Part shown: in pieces, positions 1-10,637 of the stretch | How the letters are laid out: each line of letters begins with the position of its first letter | How positions within the stretch are numbered: position 1 is the stretch's first letter | From: Malachius bipustulatus | Taxonomy: Eukaryota > Arthropoda > Insecta > Coleoptera > Melyridae | Direction of reading: 5' to 3' | Length of the DNA stretch: 64,000 nucleotides | NCBI GenBank assembly: GCA_910589415.1 | Contig: OU342637.1 | Location: 25,767,162-25,831,161 of the forward strand | Made by a program: the position numbers and the translations under genes | The notes under the pieces: generated by a model | What the model saw: the letters and a program-made list of their open reading frames with translations, nothing else | What the model was told of the DNA's origin: nothing | Databases searched by the model: none

Positions 1-186
1 AATGTTGTATTGTTCCGCTGGAGCTAGTTCTGCGTCGTATATGTCCGCTGATAACCACGTTTCAGTAATTGCCAAGATGTCATATTCGCTGTCACTTATA
101 GCTGTTTTAAATTCTCCTGTTCTCCGTCTTATGCTTCTCACGTTCTGGTAATAACATTTGATTTGTATACTGTTGGATGCTTCTAG
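1..186 (-). CDS. Non-LTR retrotransposon ORF2, N-terminal part (AP-endonuclease start), runs off the left edge
   Basis: Reading the minus strand from 186 to 1 gives an open frame that contains QNVRSIRRR and then DILAITETWL. These are the first two signatures of the APE-type endonuclease that begins ORF2 of many LINE-like elements; the enzyme nicks the target DNA before reverse transcription. The frame is open from a TAA at 225-223 to the window edge and holds no ATG. It is -1 relative to ORF1, so ORF2 is probably translated by frameshifting at the ORF1 stop (see 186-192). The reverse transcriptase would lie outside the window. The clade cannot be decided from this much. Confidence 0.8.
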
Positions 187-923
187 TTTTTTTGCGTAAC
201 AATCGGTAACCCCCTCACATACTTAATTGTTAAGTCGCTTTCTCCACCATCGACTCTCAGCTTCAGTTGTTCCCGGGCCTCCTGCAAGAGCTTCCTCTGA
301 TATGGCGTCTCGTCAGCTTTAATTGTTATCCCCTTATATACTTCTCTCGATCTTAGTTTATATTTATTCTTCAGGATCATCTTCACTTGTCTAGGGTTGT
401 TCAGTTCAACTTTTACAGGTCTCGGTCTGTCCGATCCATTGCCTCCAATCTCTATATTCTGTCTCTTACCAAGCCTGACAAATGAGGCAGTTCGAATATT
501 TAATTCCTCATCTGGTACTATTGTTTCCAATACTTCTTGCACAGCGCCCCTGTCTGACTCTGGAGAAATTTCAGGTACGCCATACATTATAATATTACTT
601 TCACGTTCCATACGCCCTTTGACTTCATTGACAACAGCCTCGAACACCTCTGGCGGCATCTGCTTGGAATCCGACGACGTATTCTCGAGCCTTGCAAGCC
701 TCATCAATACAGTCTCTAACATTTCCTTTAATTCAGAAAGCTGATCTGTAGTTCTGTTGCACTTATTGCAGAAAAACTTCACTCCCTTGGCCCGCTGTCG
801 CGTGATGCGCCTTACATCATCTGCCTCCATTTGTGCACAAGTGCTGTGAACATATCCTTTGCAAGAATCGCACTGTATAGCTGGCTGTGAATCCTGTTTC
901 GCGCAGACAACGCACTGCTTCAT
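183..923 (-). CDS. Non-LTR retrotransposon ORF1 protein with PHD-like zinc finger
   Basis: A 246-residue nucleic-acid-binding ORF1 protein. The start is taken at the ATG at 923-921; an in-frame GTG further upstream is ignored. At the N-terminus is a PHD-like zinc-binding pattern (C-x2-C, C-x2-C, H-x2-C, C-x2-C: CVVC, CDSC, HSTC, CNKC). Next comes a short leucine-rich helix (LSELKEMLETVLMRL) that could be a coiled coil. A C-terminal RNA-binding-like region begins RESNIIMYGVPE and contains KVELNNPRQVK, a layout typical of insect CR1/Jockey-like ORF1 proteins. The ORF is intact and ends at TAG 185-183, immediately followed by ORF2 in the -1 frame. An intact ORF1 suggests a young copy, though only its 5' part is visible. 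Confidence 0.85.
   Translation of the reverse strand: MKQCVVCAKQDSQPAIQCDSCKGYVHSTCAQMEADDVRRITRQRAKGVKFFCNKCNRTTDQLSELKEMLETVLMRLARLENTSSDSKQMPPEVFEAVVNEVKGRMERESNIIMYGVPEISPESDRGAVQEVLETIVPDEELNIRTASFVRLGKRQNIEIGGNGSDRPRPVKVELNNPRQVKMILKNKYKLRSREVYKGITIKADETPYQRKLLQEAREQLKLRVDGGESDLTIKYVRGLPIVTQKN
186..192 (-). promoter_or_regulatory. Candidate -1 ribosomal frameshift site between ORF1 and ORF2
   Basis: On the minus strand the last sense codons of ORF1 read CAA AAA AAC TAG. They contain the canonical slippery heptamer A AAA AAC in the correct register, directly before the stop. A -1 slip continues with CTA GAA GCA and enters the ORF2 endonuclease frame exactly. No ATG exists in the ORF2 frame nearby. 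The downstream stimulatory structure was not evaluated. Confidence 0.65.
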
Positions 924-1330
924 TGTAATGTCCGTTTCTGATGGGTGGATACCAGATTTACTTGGAATATGTGTTTGGGTACAAAAACACGATGTGGCAA
1001 CAGTGCAGTAACCTTGTATTAATATATTAAAACAAATCCACACCCGACTCGGGCCTTGATAATATAATCAGTAGATAAGCAACCAAGAAAAAAAGCCAAA
1101 CAACAGGCAAAACAGGTGAAACAATCGCAATCTATGCCGAATTACAATAAAAAATGCAGCTCAAAGATCATAACTCACTGCTAGTTACTTAGAGCGCAGC
1201 AGGAGCTTCAATTTGATATAAAACAACACAATTAATCAATGCACTAAGCTTGCAAAAATCAAGCAAAATGAAGAGCAGCTCACGACTGTACTTGTGAATT
1301 TTCTTCTTTCTCTTGTTCAATTTTAAGGGT
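924..1330. other. Probable 5' UTR of the non-LTR element, then unassigned AT-rich DNA
   Basis: This is the stretch upstream of ORF1 on the minus strand. It is less AT-rich near 924-1060 and then becomes plain AT-rich sequence. The 5' end of the retrotransposon and its target duplication could not be located because the 3' end is outside the window. No other gene was seen. Confidence 0.4.
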
Positions 1331-1753
1331 CTTTCCCATCATAAGAAAAGCATTGATTTTTTGTAATTTTTAATCTTTTTTACCGTGGCCCTAATTATCA
1401 ATTAAAAAATCGTAAATTCTCAGAAAATGTTGACAGTAACGTTACCTTTTTGTCGGATTTTTTTTAAATTCGATCCGAGAGTTTTTGGGCTAATCTCTAA
1501 TAGTTTATTTTGGATAATTTCATCCAACTCTCGTTAACCTATGAACGAAAATCTGGGTGCACTTTTCTCATCACTATAATTGATTTCCAAAACATAATAC
1601 GAATAAACATTCAGGAAAACAATAAAAAAAAATGATCTACCCAAAAACGCTTGTATCGAATTCCAACAATCCGACAAAAATTACTGTCAACATTTTCTGA
1701 GTATTTACGATTTTTTAAAATCACGAAAGATCAATGCTTTTCTTATGGGAAAG
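1331..1753. mobile_element. Foldback MITE with ~150-bp inverted arms
   Basis: The left end CTTTCCCATCATAAGAAAAG is mirrored by CTTTTCTTATGGGAAAG at the right. Inside, the motifs CTCAGAAAATGTTGACAGTA and GAACGAAAATCTGGGTGC recur in inverted form, so most of the element folds on itself. It is non-coding. The target duplication was not clear. Confidence 0.75.
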
Positions 1754-1763
1754 AGTAAGGCTT

Positions 1764-2464
1764 CCTAGCGGTGGGTAAATATGCAGAGAATTTTTTTTTC
1801 ATTCAGACATTTTTTAAAAATTATTTCGAACCAAATCAGGGGGGTTGAGACCTACAATTCGATTTTGCTCTTCTTAAGGACAGGTTTAATGATGGATATG
1901 TATGGGCAAGTTCTAAATGGTGATAGATGCAGGATTGGTTAAATTAGAGAAAAGCTGCACAATTTTATGTTCAATAAGAATCTGAAAAAAAATTATTACG
2001 ATATTTTCAGTCGTTGCTGAAATATCCTGGAAAAACTGAATATTCGAGATTTCTTATTTTGGCTAAATTTTTTTTATTATTGGAAATTAATAAATAATTT
2101 TTTTTATGCTTCGATAAGTGGTAATGGGCTATCCAACTTAAAAGCCTACTAGATCCCAGGGTTTCATAGTCATAAGTTATTCACTATAAAAAAATGAAGG
2201 AAACCAAAAGCCTAACAAGTTAAAAAAAATAATTCTTCTGTTACCGAAAATTTTTTCAATTTAATGAGGTTAATATGATATCATATTGCTTGACTCATGG
2301 TTTTTCGGTGAATATTTTTTGGTTATGACGTCATTTGATGTAGAAATCGTCTTTTTTTTTAATATTGAATCCAATTTTGATTTTTTTTCAACCTGCTAGA
2401 TTTTTGGTTTTCTGAATTTTTTTTACACCGAATGGCGGCCATAAGAAAGAAAAAAGTCACCTAT
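1764..2464. repeat. Partial copy of the palindromic repeat family also seen at 28277-29280
   Basis: The phrases GGTTAAATTAGAGAAAAG and CTGAAATATCCTGGAAAAAC match the arms of the complete palindromic element at 28277-29280, and similar arms occur at 49.0 kb and 50.4 kb. Here the left arm is recognisable and the right arm is decayed or cut short. Non-coding. Confidence 0.6.
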
Positions 2465-2515
2465 GGACAACTAGGAATCAAGTCAGGTCAGCGTTTTTTT
2501 ATTTTTAATGCTACA

Positions 2516-2524
2516 AAAAATGTC
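2516..2524. repeat. 9-bp target site duplication, left copy
   Basis: AAAAATGTC is repeated exactly at 4052-4060 and flanks the inverted-repeat element between them. Confidence 0.75.
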
Positions 2525-4051
2525 ACCCAAGTCAAAAGTTAGCCACGCTTCGGCCAACCACAATTTCGGCCAGGGAGAGGGACTTCGAATATTTTGAGTA
2601 TTTTTTTCGTTATTTACTGGTTAAAAATGAGAAACATTCGATTTATTTTTGTTTTGATAATAATATTATGGAATTTCGACCATTAAAAATCATCGCAAAC
2701 TGAAAAAATCGTAAATATTGAAAGGCCACGGCCAGCCACGCTTTTGGCCACGACTTCATAAACTGAAAAAATCATTTTTGTTGAAAATTTGCTTAAAAAT
2801 GTCCGATATATTATAGTAATGCATGGTCAGCAACGCTTTCAAGTGCGGACTTAAGAAACTGAAATATTTTGAATTTTGTGAAAACTTTTGGCAACGGACT
2901 AAATAAACGGCAAAAACAAATTTTTGCTGAAATGTTGCTGAAAAAAGTTCGAAATTTTACAATAATGCCTGCCACACTTTCAGATACTGGCTTGAGAAAT
3001 TGAAAAAATCCCTTTTGCTGAAATTTTGTTCAAAAAAGTCGAAAATTTCATAATAATGGCCAGCCTGCTTTCTGCTATACGGAATTGATAAACTTGAAAT
3101 ATCTTTTGTGCTGAAAATTAACTGATGAAGGTTTGAAGACTGAAAGTTTATGACAATGGCCAGCCACGATGGACTTAGAAGCTGAAAAAATTAATTTTGC
3201 TGAAAATGAACTGAAAAAAGTCTGAATTTTGTTAATAATGGCCAGCCGCACTAATCGGCCTTGAACTTTATAAACTGAAAAAATCATTTTCCGGTGAAAT
3301 TTTGCTGAAAAAAGTGAGAAATTTTATAATAATGGCAAGCCACGCTTTCAGCTACGCTAACGGACTTAAAAAACTGAAAAAAATTATTTTTGCTGATTAT
3401 TAATTGAAAAAAGTCTGAAATGCATAATAATGGCCACCTCATTTTCTGCTATGGACTTAAGAAACTGAAAATATAATTTTTACTGAAAAAAGTAGAAAAT
3501 TTCATAATAATGGCCAGCCACGCTTTCATCTGCGGACTTAGAAGCTGAAAAAATTAATTTCGCTGAAAATTAATTGAAAAAAGTCTGAAATTTCATAATA
3601 ATGGCCACCACAATTTCCACTATGGACTTAAGAAACTGAAAATATAAAAATTTGGGAATTTTATAATAAATGGTCATCACACACCTTCGGCCACGAACCT
3701 AATAAACTGAAAATTTTTTTTTTTGCATTTTACTCACAAAGTCCTAAATTTTATAATAATGGGCAGCGCTATCAGGTGCGGACTTAAGAAACTGAAAAAA
3801 TCATTTCGTCTGAAAATTAATTGAAAAAATTTTATAATAATTTACAAAAAAAAACTGTAAAAAATTAGGTACTGAAATTTTGCTAAAAAAAAGGTCTGAA
3901 CTTTTATAATAATATTATTATCAACAAAAACAAAGTAAATATTTTCCATTCCCGTCGTAAATAACGAAAAAAAAATTGCTGGAAATTGACCGAACTCCCT
4001 CTCCCTGGCCGAAAGCGTGGCTGGCCGAAGCGTGGCTAACTTGACTTGGGT
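2525..4051. mobile_element. Inverted-repeat element whose body is a ~90-bp tandem repeat
   Basis: The termini are ~60-bp imperfect inverted repeats that begin ACCCAAGTCAA and continue through GTTAGCCACGCTTCGGCCA to CCAGGGAGAGGGA. They are flanked by a perfect 9-bp target duplication, AAAAATGTC. The interior holds about 12-13 head-to-tail units with GGCCAGCCACGCTTTC, a GGACTTAAGAAACTGAAAAA box and a TTTTATAATAATGG box, spaced 70-145 bp (mostly ~90). No coding capacity was found. A 9-bp duplication fits Mutator-like or Foldback elements. All units have the same orientation, unlike classical Foldback elements. A related unoccupied copy of the target lies at 4202-4357. Confidence 0.75.
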
Positions 4052-4437
4052 AAAAATGTCAACTACTTCTTACAAAAATTGTTAAAACATGAAATCTGCT
4101 TAGAATTTCACGTAAAACCAAAAAATGCAGTAATAAATATACAGGGCGTCGTTAATAAAAAATGTGCATTCTACTAAGTCAAGACAATAGTAAGTTACCC
4201 ATCGACAACTTGGAATGACGTCAGCATTTTATTTTAAATGTTAGAAAAAATGTCAACTACTTACAACTTACAAAATTTTTTTAAACGTGAAATCTGCTTG
4301 GAATTTCACGTAAAACCCAAAAATGCAGTAAATATACAGGGAGTAGTTAATATAAAAAATATTCGACCTTGGAAGAGACCGAATGAAACTCTACAAACTT
4401 TTCTATTTGACATGTTTTTGGAACGTCTAAAGTAAAA
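4052..4437. repeat. Right half of the interrupted target plus a second, uninterrupted copy
   Basis: 4061-4165 and 4255-4357 are direct repeats (both contain GAAATCTGCTT, GAATTTCACGTAAAAC and a TATACAGGG motif). The left flank at 2465-2524 matches 4202-4254. The second copy therefore shows what the site looked like before the element at 2525-4051 inserted. A short reading frame at 4238-4435 lies in this repeat and is not a gene. Confidence 0.65.
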
Positions 4438-4503
4438 ATGTTACGGTGGAGGGGGCGATATAAATTAATTTGGGGGGACTCAATCCAGTGCTTTTATTTG
4501 TTT

Positions 4504-4506
4504 CAG
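4504..4506 (+). promoter_or_regulatory. Probable 3' splice site before gene 1
   Basis: The pyrimidine tract and acceptor CTTTTATTTGTTTCAG end three bases before the ATG at 4510. Genes 2-6 have the same TTTGTTTCAG plus three bases plus ATG arrangement. The upstream exon of gene 1 was not identified. Confidence 0.65.
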
Positions 4507-4509
4507 GTC

Positions 4510-6441
4510 ATGGGCTTCTTTATCATTAGACTGCTGAGTTTGTATTTCCTCCTCATTCAAGCAAGAGAGTCAAGTCAAGGCTGCGTAAAATCCGTCATAG
4601 GAAATAATGAGTACTTTACAGCTTGTAGATGTCATATCAGTAGAGTTTTGGCGTTATCATGCCATGATATTGGACCTGATGAGCACATGAATTTGGACGT
4701 AACTTATACATTTTGTTTTGATTGTGAGTACCCAAAAAGAGTTGAAATTATTAGATGGAACAAGGAAAACATCGACAACAATTCGTTGTATAACTTACCG
4801 AGTAATTTTCAATACTTGGTTCTAAATTTACGCATTTCTTCTTCAAAAATTAGTAATATTACCTCTGCGACATTCTCTGCTTATAAGGGCTTAAAGGAAT
4901 TGTATTTGGACCATAATGAATATTTATCAACATTAGGGCGAGGTGTTTTTAGTGAACAATCAGCCTTAGAATATTTAGATTTATCTCAAAATAATCTTGA
5001 ATCAATTTTTGATGGATTATTTTTAACAGACAAAAATATTACGACATTGAAACTTAATAATAATAAGATCAATTACATTCATGCCGATTCATTCTATAAT
5101 TTACCAAATATTACAAAAATTTATTTTGGCAGTAATAATATTTCTAGCATAACTTCACTAATTTTTAGACGACAGAAATTGTTAACCTACTTAGATTTGT
5201 CTCAAAATTCTATCAAAATAATTGAACAACACTCATTTGAAAATGTAACAAATCTTGAAGAGATATATCTTCAGAATAATCAAATAATTACGATACCGAG
5301 AGGGCTCTTTCAAAAACAGAAAAACTTAAAAATTGTTAATCTATCAAACAATCCAATTATTACTCTCTTTCAGTTGAATCAATTTATTGGCAACCCTGGT
5401 AGTTTAAAAAAACTGAGCCTGGACAACTTTTTCCACTCAGATCTGATATTAGAGAACATAAATTCAGCAAAAAATTTATCAGGTCTATCATTTCTATCAT
5501 TGACTCATAATAATATATTATCAATTGCTAATAATGCTTTTTCGACACCGAAACATTTGCAATTTATCGACTTAAGTCATAATCAAATCAAGTATATCAA
5601 TAAAAATGCGTTCGATCAGCTTCTAAATTTATCGACCCTGAAACTAAATAATAATAACATCGAAAAATTATTTCACGGAACATTCCTGTTTTTAGACGAA
5701 TTATCAGAACTGGATCTCTCTTACAACAAGCTAAGATCCTTCCCACTAGAATTATTAGATTCATGTTCCAAACTTCGTATCCTCAGACTTTCCCACAACC
5801 GACTACACTATTTGAGTAAATTAAATTTGGAGTTATTCAACAAACTAGAAATTTTAGAAATCGATAATAATGCTCTGACTCAACTAGACGGTATTTCGTC
5901 TTTACCAAATTTGAAAACAATAGCAATAGAAAATAATAACTGGAGTTGTCTGGAATTATTAAATTTCATCGATACGTTAGAAGAAAAATCTGTTAAAATT
6001 AGACAAGTTGCTCCAGATCCTAGGATGGACCATCATATCAGACACATTTCTTGCGAGTACCAAGAAAATGACGTTGATTCAGAGGAGACAACGACAATGA
6101 AACCCTTTCGTGAAGATTATTATGAGAAATATTTCGAAAAAATACCTCCATTGTTCGATAAATTTGCCAGAAATATTAACGGAATTATAAATAACGGCGA
6201 TCTGGTTTCTGAGCTACATGATGATCGCGATCATTTTGAAAATATTACAAAAATACTAATATTGCAAAATTCCCGTACTGAAAGTAACAATAGCAATGTT
6301 TTTAATTATATATCTCTGTTCACAGGGTTAAGTTTATTAGTTATTGTAAGTGTAGGTGCATTATTTATATTATATAAACTTAGAAACAAGAATACCAAGG
6401 AATACATATTAGCAGCAGGTCTCTCAAATCCTATATCATGA
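4510..6441 (+). CDS. Gene 1: single-pass membrane leucine-rich-repeat protein, short stalk
   Basis: A 643-residue predicted type I membrane protein, the most divergent of the six full-length cluster genes. The start is the ATG right after the acceptor; the in-frame ATG at 4438 would translate through the splice site and is not used. A hydrophobic signal peptide (residues 1 to about 17) is followed by an N-cap with six cysteines (GC, ACRC, SC, FCFDC). About 16 LRRs of the LxxLxLxxNxI type follow, then a C-cap (WSC and SCEY), a short juxtamembrane region of ~90 residues without the repeat module of its neighbours, a TM segment at about 600-621, and a 22-residue tail (ends GLSNPIS) unlike that of genes 2-6. 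Its role is presumably extracellular binding or adhesion; the ligand is unknown. There is no TIR domain, so it is not a Toll receptor. Confidence 0.9.
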   Translation: MGFFIIRLLSLYFLLIQARESSQGCVKSVIGNNEYFTACRCHISRVLALSCHDIGPDEHMNLDVTYTFCFDCEYPKRVEIIRWNKENIDNNSLYNLPSNFQYLVLNLRISSSKISNITSATFSAYKGLKELYLDHNEYLSTLGRGVFSEQSALEYLDLSQNNLESIFDGLFLTDKNITTLKLNNNKINYIHADSFYNLPNITKIYFGSNNISSITSLIFRRQKLLTYLDLSQNSIKIIEQHSFENVTNLEEIYLQNNQIITIPRGLFQKQKNLKIVNLSNNPIITLFQLNQFIGNPGSLKKLSLDNFFHSDLILENINSAKNLSGLSFLSLTHNNILSIANNAFSTPKHLQFIDLSHNQIKYINKNAFDQLLNLSTLKLNNNNIEKLFHGTFLFLDELSELDLSYNKLRSFPLELLDSCSKLRILRLSHNRLHYLSKLNLELFNKLEILEIDNNALTQLDGISSLPNLKTIAIENNNWSCLELLNFIDTLEEKSVKIRQVAPDPRMDHHIRHISCEYQENDVDSEETTTMKPFREDYYEKYFEKIPPLFDKFARNINGIINNGDLVSELHDDRDHFENITKILILQNSRTESNNSNVFNYISLFTGLSLLVIVSVGALFILYKLRNKNTKEYILAAGLSNPIS

Positions 6442-7230
6442 TAAGTAGTCTGTATATACACCGAAATTTATGAAAATTTTATAAAAAAAACACTTGTAGG
6501 TACTTACCTATCAAAAAAATTGTTCCCAAGTTATCCAATAATTTCATAATTTTATTTTTTATTATTGTATATTATACATATATATATTGTAAGTATATTA
6601 TTGATGTTTAAAATTAATAATTCATTTTTAAACCTTTATTAATATTATATTAAATATTATATTAATATTAATATTAGATTTTTAATAATTATTGTAACAC
6701 TTTTAATCAAATTAATGTGTAAAATTTAAAAAATACCATTTGTAACATTTGTGACAATACATTTTGATCAACATTTAATAAAAAAAACAAATTGTGTTAT
6801 TTTTTATTTTCTCTCTTTATCTTATTTTAGTAAAACATGGAATTTTTATTGTTTTTTTATGATAATTGATTTCATTTAAGTAATGAAGAATTAACTTGCA
6901 TCAATTTATCCTTTTTGATGTGTCATCGAATAATATAAAATTAAATATTGGAATTTAATTAATAAGACTCAATTATCTGAAAGGTCTCTTTTATAAAACA
7001 ATTCTACTTTTTTTCTATTTTTTACAGTAATGTGGGCGAAATTGGAAAAAATTAAAACGAAACTGATACATAAGCGGTTACAGTTATTTTTTTTTATTAT
7101 TTTTTATTTATTTAATTTTTGAAAAAAATCTTTATTTATCTAATCTTTAGGTTCGCTATTGTCTCTAATAATAATTGTTCATCAAATTTGAAAATTTATA
7201 TTTTATTTAAATTTTTTATTACACCGGGTT
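6442..7230 (+). other. Gene 1 3' UTR region and AT-rich spacer
   Basis: The stop codon is followed by ~340 bp of very AT-rich DNA with a polyadenylation signal AATAAA at 6777-6782, a plausible 3' end for gene 1. The rest to 7230 shows no gene or clear repeat. Confidence 0.5.
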
Positions 7231-7239
7231 TGAAAAAGT

Positions 7240-7845
7240 CCGGAACTGTCCAATAAATTCTTAATTTTAAGTTTTGAAAAAATTAAAAAAAAAACACATT
7301 TTATCTATTTACGTAAAAAATGTTTATACATAGGGTGTTCTTAGGGTCAGTAATGATGAAATTATGTATTTTTTTAAACATGACACCCTGTATATTATTA
7401 CATTTTCACTTTTTTAGATTGTCTGAGAAAATCCAATAAGAACGGTTTTACAGGGGTACTTTAAAATGAGAATTTTATGAGTTATAAACAAATGAAAAAC
7501 GCAATTTTTCATTTTCAAAGCAGCTTACCTTGAAAACGGCTCGAGATGTCAAAACGCGGACTTTTTATGTAAGTACTATCATAATTATTTATGGTGATAA
7601 GAAATCTGATAATTTTCATCACCAACCCTGTATAAAAATTCACGTACCTGCACTATAAAATAACACTTGAAGAGTTAAGAAAGGAACATGTAAGCCGTTT
7701 TCAAAAATATTTGGTGTCGTTTCTCCGTATGTAGGTGCACTGCTTTCAAAATGAAAAATTATGATTTTCGCTTGCAACTGTAACAACCATTATAATTATT
7801 GGATTTCCTCAGAAAATATAAAAATACAATAATAAACAGGATGTC
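7240..7845. repeat. Palindromic repeat, family A
   Basis: The arms contain GTCAGTAATGATGAAATTA, CACCCTGTATATTATTACAT and AAAATCCAATAAGAACGG, and the mirrored motifs CCATTATAATTATTGGATTT and AATACAATAATAAACAGG. The same family appears as a full palindrome at 41826-42585 and as half copies near 18.5-19.0 kb and 27.7-28.2 kb. Non-coding. Confidence 0.6.
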
Positions 7846-7855
7846 GTATTTATAT

Positions 7856-8641
7856 CGTGACGGTTTACCCATATTTTAAAGTAAATAGGTTCGAGTTACG
7901 TGATTCTGGTTCGATTTACCTGATTCTGGTTCGATTCTTAGTCTCCCCCGGAACTGTCTGCCCCGAAACTGTCTCTCCCCTCCTCCGGAATTACGACTGC
8001 TCTGCCGACGTTCCAAACGTAAAGGGTTCCGGTCTTCTCGTAGCGAACTCCAGGACCTAGTTGGGTGACCAAACTCACATTTTGTCTCTCCTTGGTCTCC
8101 CCCTTGCCACAGTAGCTTGTGGCAAAATTGTGGCAAAAGTGTGGTAAAATAGTAAAGAAGTTCTCATTCAAGCAACTTGATATGAGGTGACCTTGAGATT
8201 TTCACAAGACAAGTCACGTCAACCCGTTACGTTGTGCTTGTGACAGGCATCGCTTGTGTGTATGCGTCTTATAAGTTATAAACATGGCGGTACTAGGCGG
8301 CTTGTGTGTGTATCGTCCCAAATTATTGGTGACCATTCTCTTATGGCTCTACTTAGGCAAAATACGGGGTCAATCCCTATCAAGAACTGTTCCCTAACAC
8401 ATTTTCCTAGCACCTAACATTTTCTTATGCCTAACTGACCTATGCCCTAGGCCTAACTGCAGTCTTCCACCATCGATCGCTGGTTTCGGCACCACTGATA
8501 CGATTTTCTACCTTACCTTCAGGATAAGACACGCTCCTGCATCTCTAAGTACTTACATGGTATATTTATTTCACCTGGTTCTGGTTCGAGTTACTTGGTT
8601 CTGGTTCAAGTTTAAAATATGGGGTGAATTCTGTACCGTCA
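7856..8641. mobile_element. Inverted-repeat element with GTGACGGT termini
   Basis: The left end (GTGACGGTTTACCCATATTTTA) is mirrored at the right by ATATGGGGTGAATTCTGTACCGTCAC. Inside each end are short tandem copies of a GATTCTGGTTCGA-like motif. An inverted partial copy lies at 12420-12560. The short reading frames here overlap on both strands and do not look like proteins. Confidence 0.6.
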
Positions 8642-9177
8642 CAGACTCCCTCGTGTTGTTGGCGTAGGTCAGGCTTCGAAGAAGATTGCCGACGACGACG
8701 ACAGACGCTCAAACTAAGACGGTACTAGTTTAAGTAGTCTGTGCGTTGGTGCAACTTGAGTAAGGCTTGCTATGTCGCTTAGTATCCCCCGAAACTGTCT
8801 TCCCCCTCCCTCGGAAATGGCGACCTCCGCCTCATCTGAAGAAGAAACTCTCTCCTAAATCCCAAAACTAATTTCCTGCCTACTTTCTGGAAATGTAAAA
8901 ATCCTACTTCCTGCTTACTTTCTGGCAATGGAAAATCCCAAAACCACTCCTGCCAACTTGCTGGCAATTGGAAAATAATAATTCCACATCATTCTCATGC
9001 AGAAATGATCACCGGAAAACTACACTTTTCTCACCTATCCGCACAATAGGACCTTCTTAGCGTATACGTGCTCTATTCCCACGGCCATGATATATGAAAA
9101 GATTGTATCGTCTCCTGTGGCCGGCGGTCGTGTATTTATTCTTCTGTCAGCGTATCGGGGTACGTTTGGCTAAAGGG
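8642..9177. repeat. Spacer with three ~42-bp tandem units at 8872-8972
   Basis: The motif CCTGCCTACTTTCTGGAAATG recurs as CCTGCTTACTTTCTGGCAATG and CCTGCCAACTTGCTGGCAATT at ~42-bp steps. The text CCCCCGAAACTGTCT near 8786 also matches 7943-7976, so part of this stretch is related to the element to its left. No gene was seen. Confidence 0.5.
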
Positions 9178-9180
9178 TAA

Positions 9181-10634
9181 AGGCCTCCTCAAACCGGCGC
9201 GGTATGCGGTAGCGGTACAGCGGTACATGTTTCTACAGCGGCAAATATAAGTGTTCAAACCAATGGCGATATACCGTGCACGTGCTGCGGTATTGCAGCG
9301 ATACAAGTTTGTATCGCTGCAGGCACAGTTGACCGCGCGCTCGTACCGCACTTGAACGGCGTAAAAATAAAATGTCTGCAACAAGTGGAATTGAACTGTT
9401 GATTTAAATGGTAAAACCGCATGTAGTGTTCTGCACCGCATGTAGTGAACCGCATGAAGCATCCTGATTACAATTACAATAAATAATAAAATTTAAAATT
9501 TCATCGAAACAAACTTGTCATGTTGAAGTATACAGGGTGTTTTGTAATTGAATATCAATATTTAAGGGGGTGATTTTTGGGTCAATCTTAAGAAGAAAAC
9601 TTCATAAGAACGTTTATCCTAAAAGTATTAAATAGACGGGTATTGCTCATCAAGAGGCATTTTTTCATGTACCACATTTCGTTTTATCTCCACTAGTCAC
9701 ATCTTGCAGAATTTTACCTGCATGTTTTTATATTTTTTTATTGTCATTTTAACGATAATCTTGTGACCATGTAGAGAAACAGATTTATTTTTTTAAGCGA
9801 AAACCGTGCATCGGACTAAAAAAAACAAGTAATTAAAGTTGCTTGGAAATGAATGGGAATTCCAAAAATTATTTATATTTGAACAGAAATCAGTGGCGTA
9901 CCATCAATGTCTGCTAAAATATGCTGGTAAAATTCTGCACGATCGTGCAAACTGCAAATCGTCACTAATGGAAATAAAATAAAACTTAGCCCCTTGATGC
10001 GTAATATCTGGTATTCGAAATTTCATTAAAATATCCAGAGCGGGATTACAGATATTACGAAAAAATGATTTATTTTAATAAAACTTTACCACCCTGTATC
10101 TCAAAAGTTAAGACTCTTAGGACATGTTATTATGAAGTTGTCTTCTTCAAATAGGCCCAACAATCACCCCCTTAAATATTGACATTCAATTACATAACAC
10201 CCTGTATATAAAATCACCATAGCAGGAGCTGTGGAATTAGCGTGTAAAACTCTCCTTTTGTTTTTCTCTTCATGTTAATGTTATGAATCCATTTCCTAGT
10301 TTTTCTTCTGCTAAAAGTCGGTAAACCAAATAATTTAGAATTGAAGTTTTAGTTTGTTTTTTTCATGTCATTTTCCATTGCTGCTAGCACTAGTAAAAAA
10401 ATTCTTCCTCGTCCGAAGAAGAGTAGGTACAAATCTTCCATTTTGATTTTTGATTAATTTTCCACTACACATTAAAACACATGTGCTTATTAAATGTCAC
10501 ATCTTTTAGTTGTATCTTTTTAGTTTACCGCGTCGCGATACTCGCGTCGGTTTGAACAAAATGGCGGTATACCGTTACCGCAGTGTATCGCCACCGCTAC
10601 CGCTACCGCATACCGCGCCGGTTTGAGGAGGCCT
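9181..10634. mobile_element. TAA-flanked inverted-repeat element (PIF/Harbinger-like), non-autonomous
   Basis: The termini AGGCCTCCTCAAACCGGCGC are perfectly inverted at the two ends and continue with GGTATGCGGTAGCGGTA. They are flanked by the 3-bp duplication TAA (9178-9180 and 10635-10637), the TWA target preference of PIF/Harbinger transposases. No transposase is present. The interior is split by a second element at 9527-10206. Confidence 0.75.
9527..10206. mobile_element. Nested palindromic MITE with TACAGGGTGTTTTGTAATTG ends
   Basis: The left end TACAGGGTGTTTTGTAATTG, followed by GGGGGTGATT, is mirrored by AATCACCCCC and AACACCCTGTATA at the right. It lies inside the Harbinger-like element and therefore inserted later. 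Non-coding. Confidence 0.75.
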
Positions 10635-10637
10635 TAA

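Noticed and set aside
2525..4051. Classical Foldback element
   Set aside because: The internal repeats all point the same way instead of forming two inverted arms; only the ~60-bp ends are inverted.
4438..4509. Gene 1 start at the upstream in-frame ATG
   Set aside because: The 24 extra residues are encoded by a pyrimidine tract and splice acceptor. The hydrophobic signal peptide begins at the ATG at 4510.
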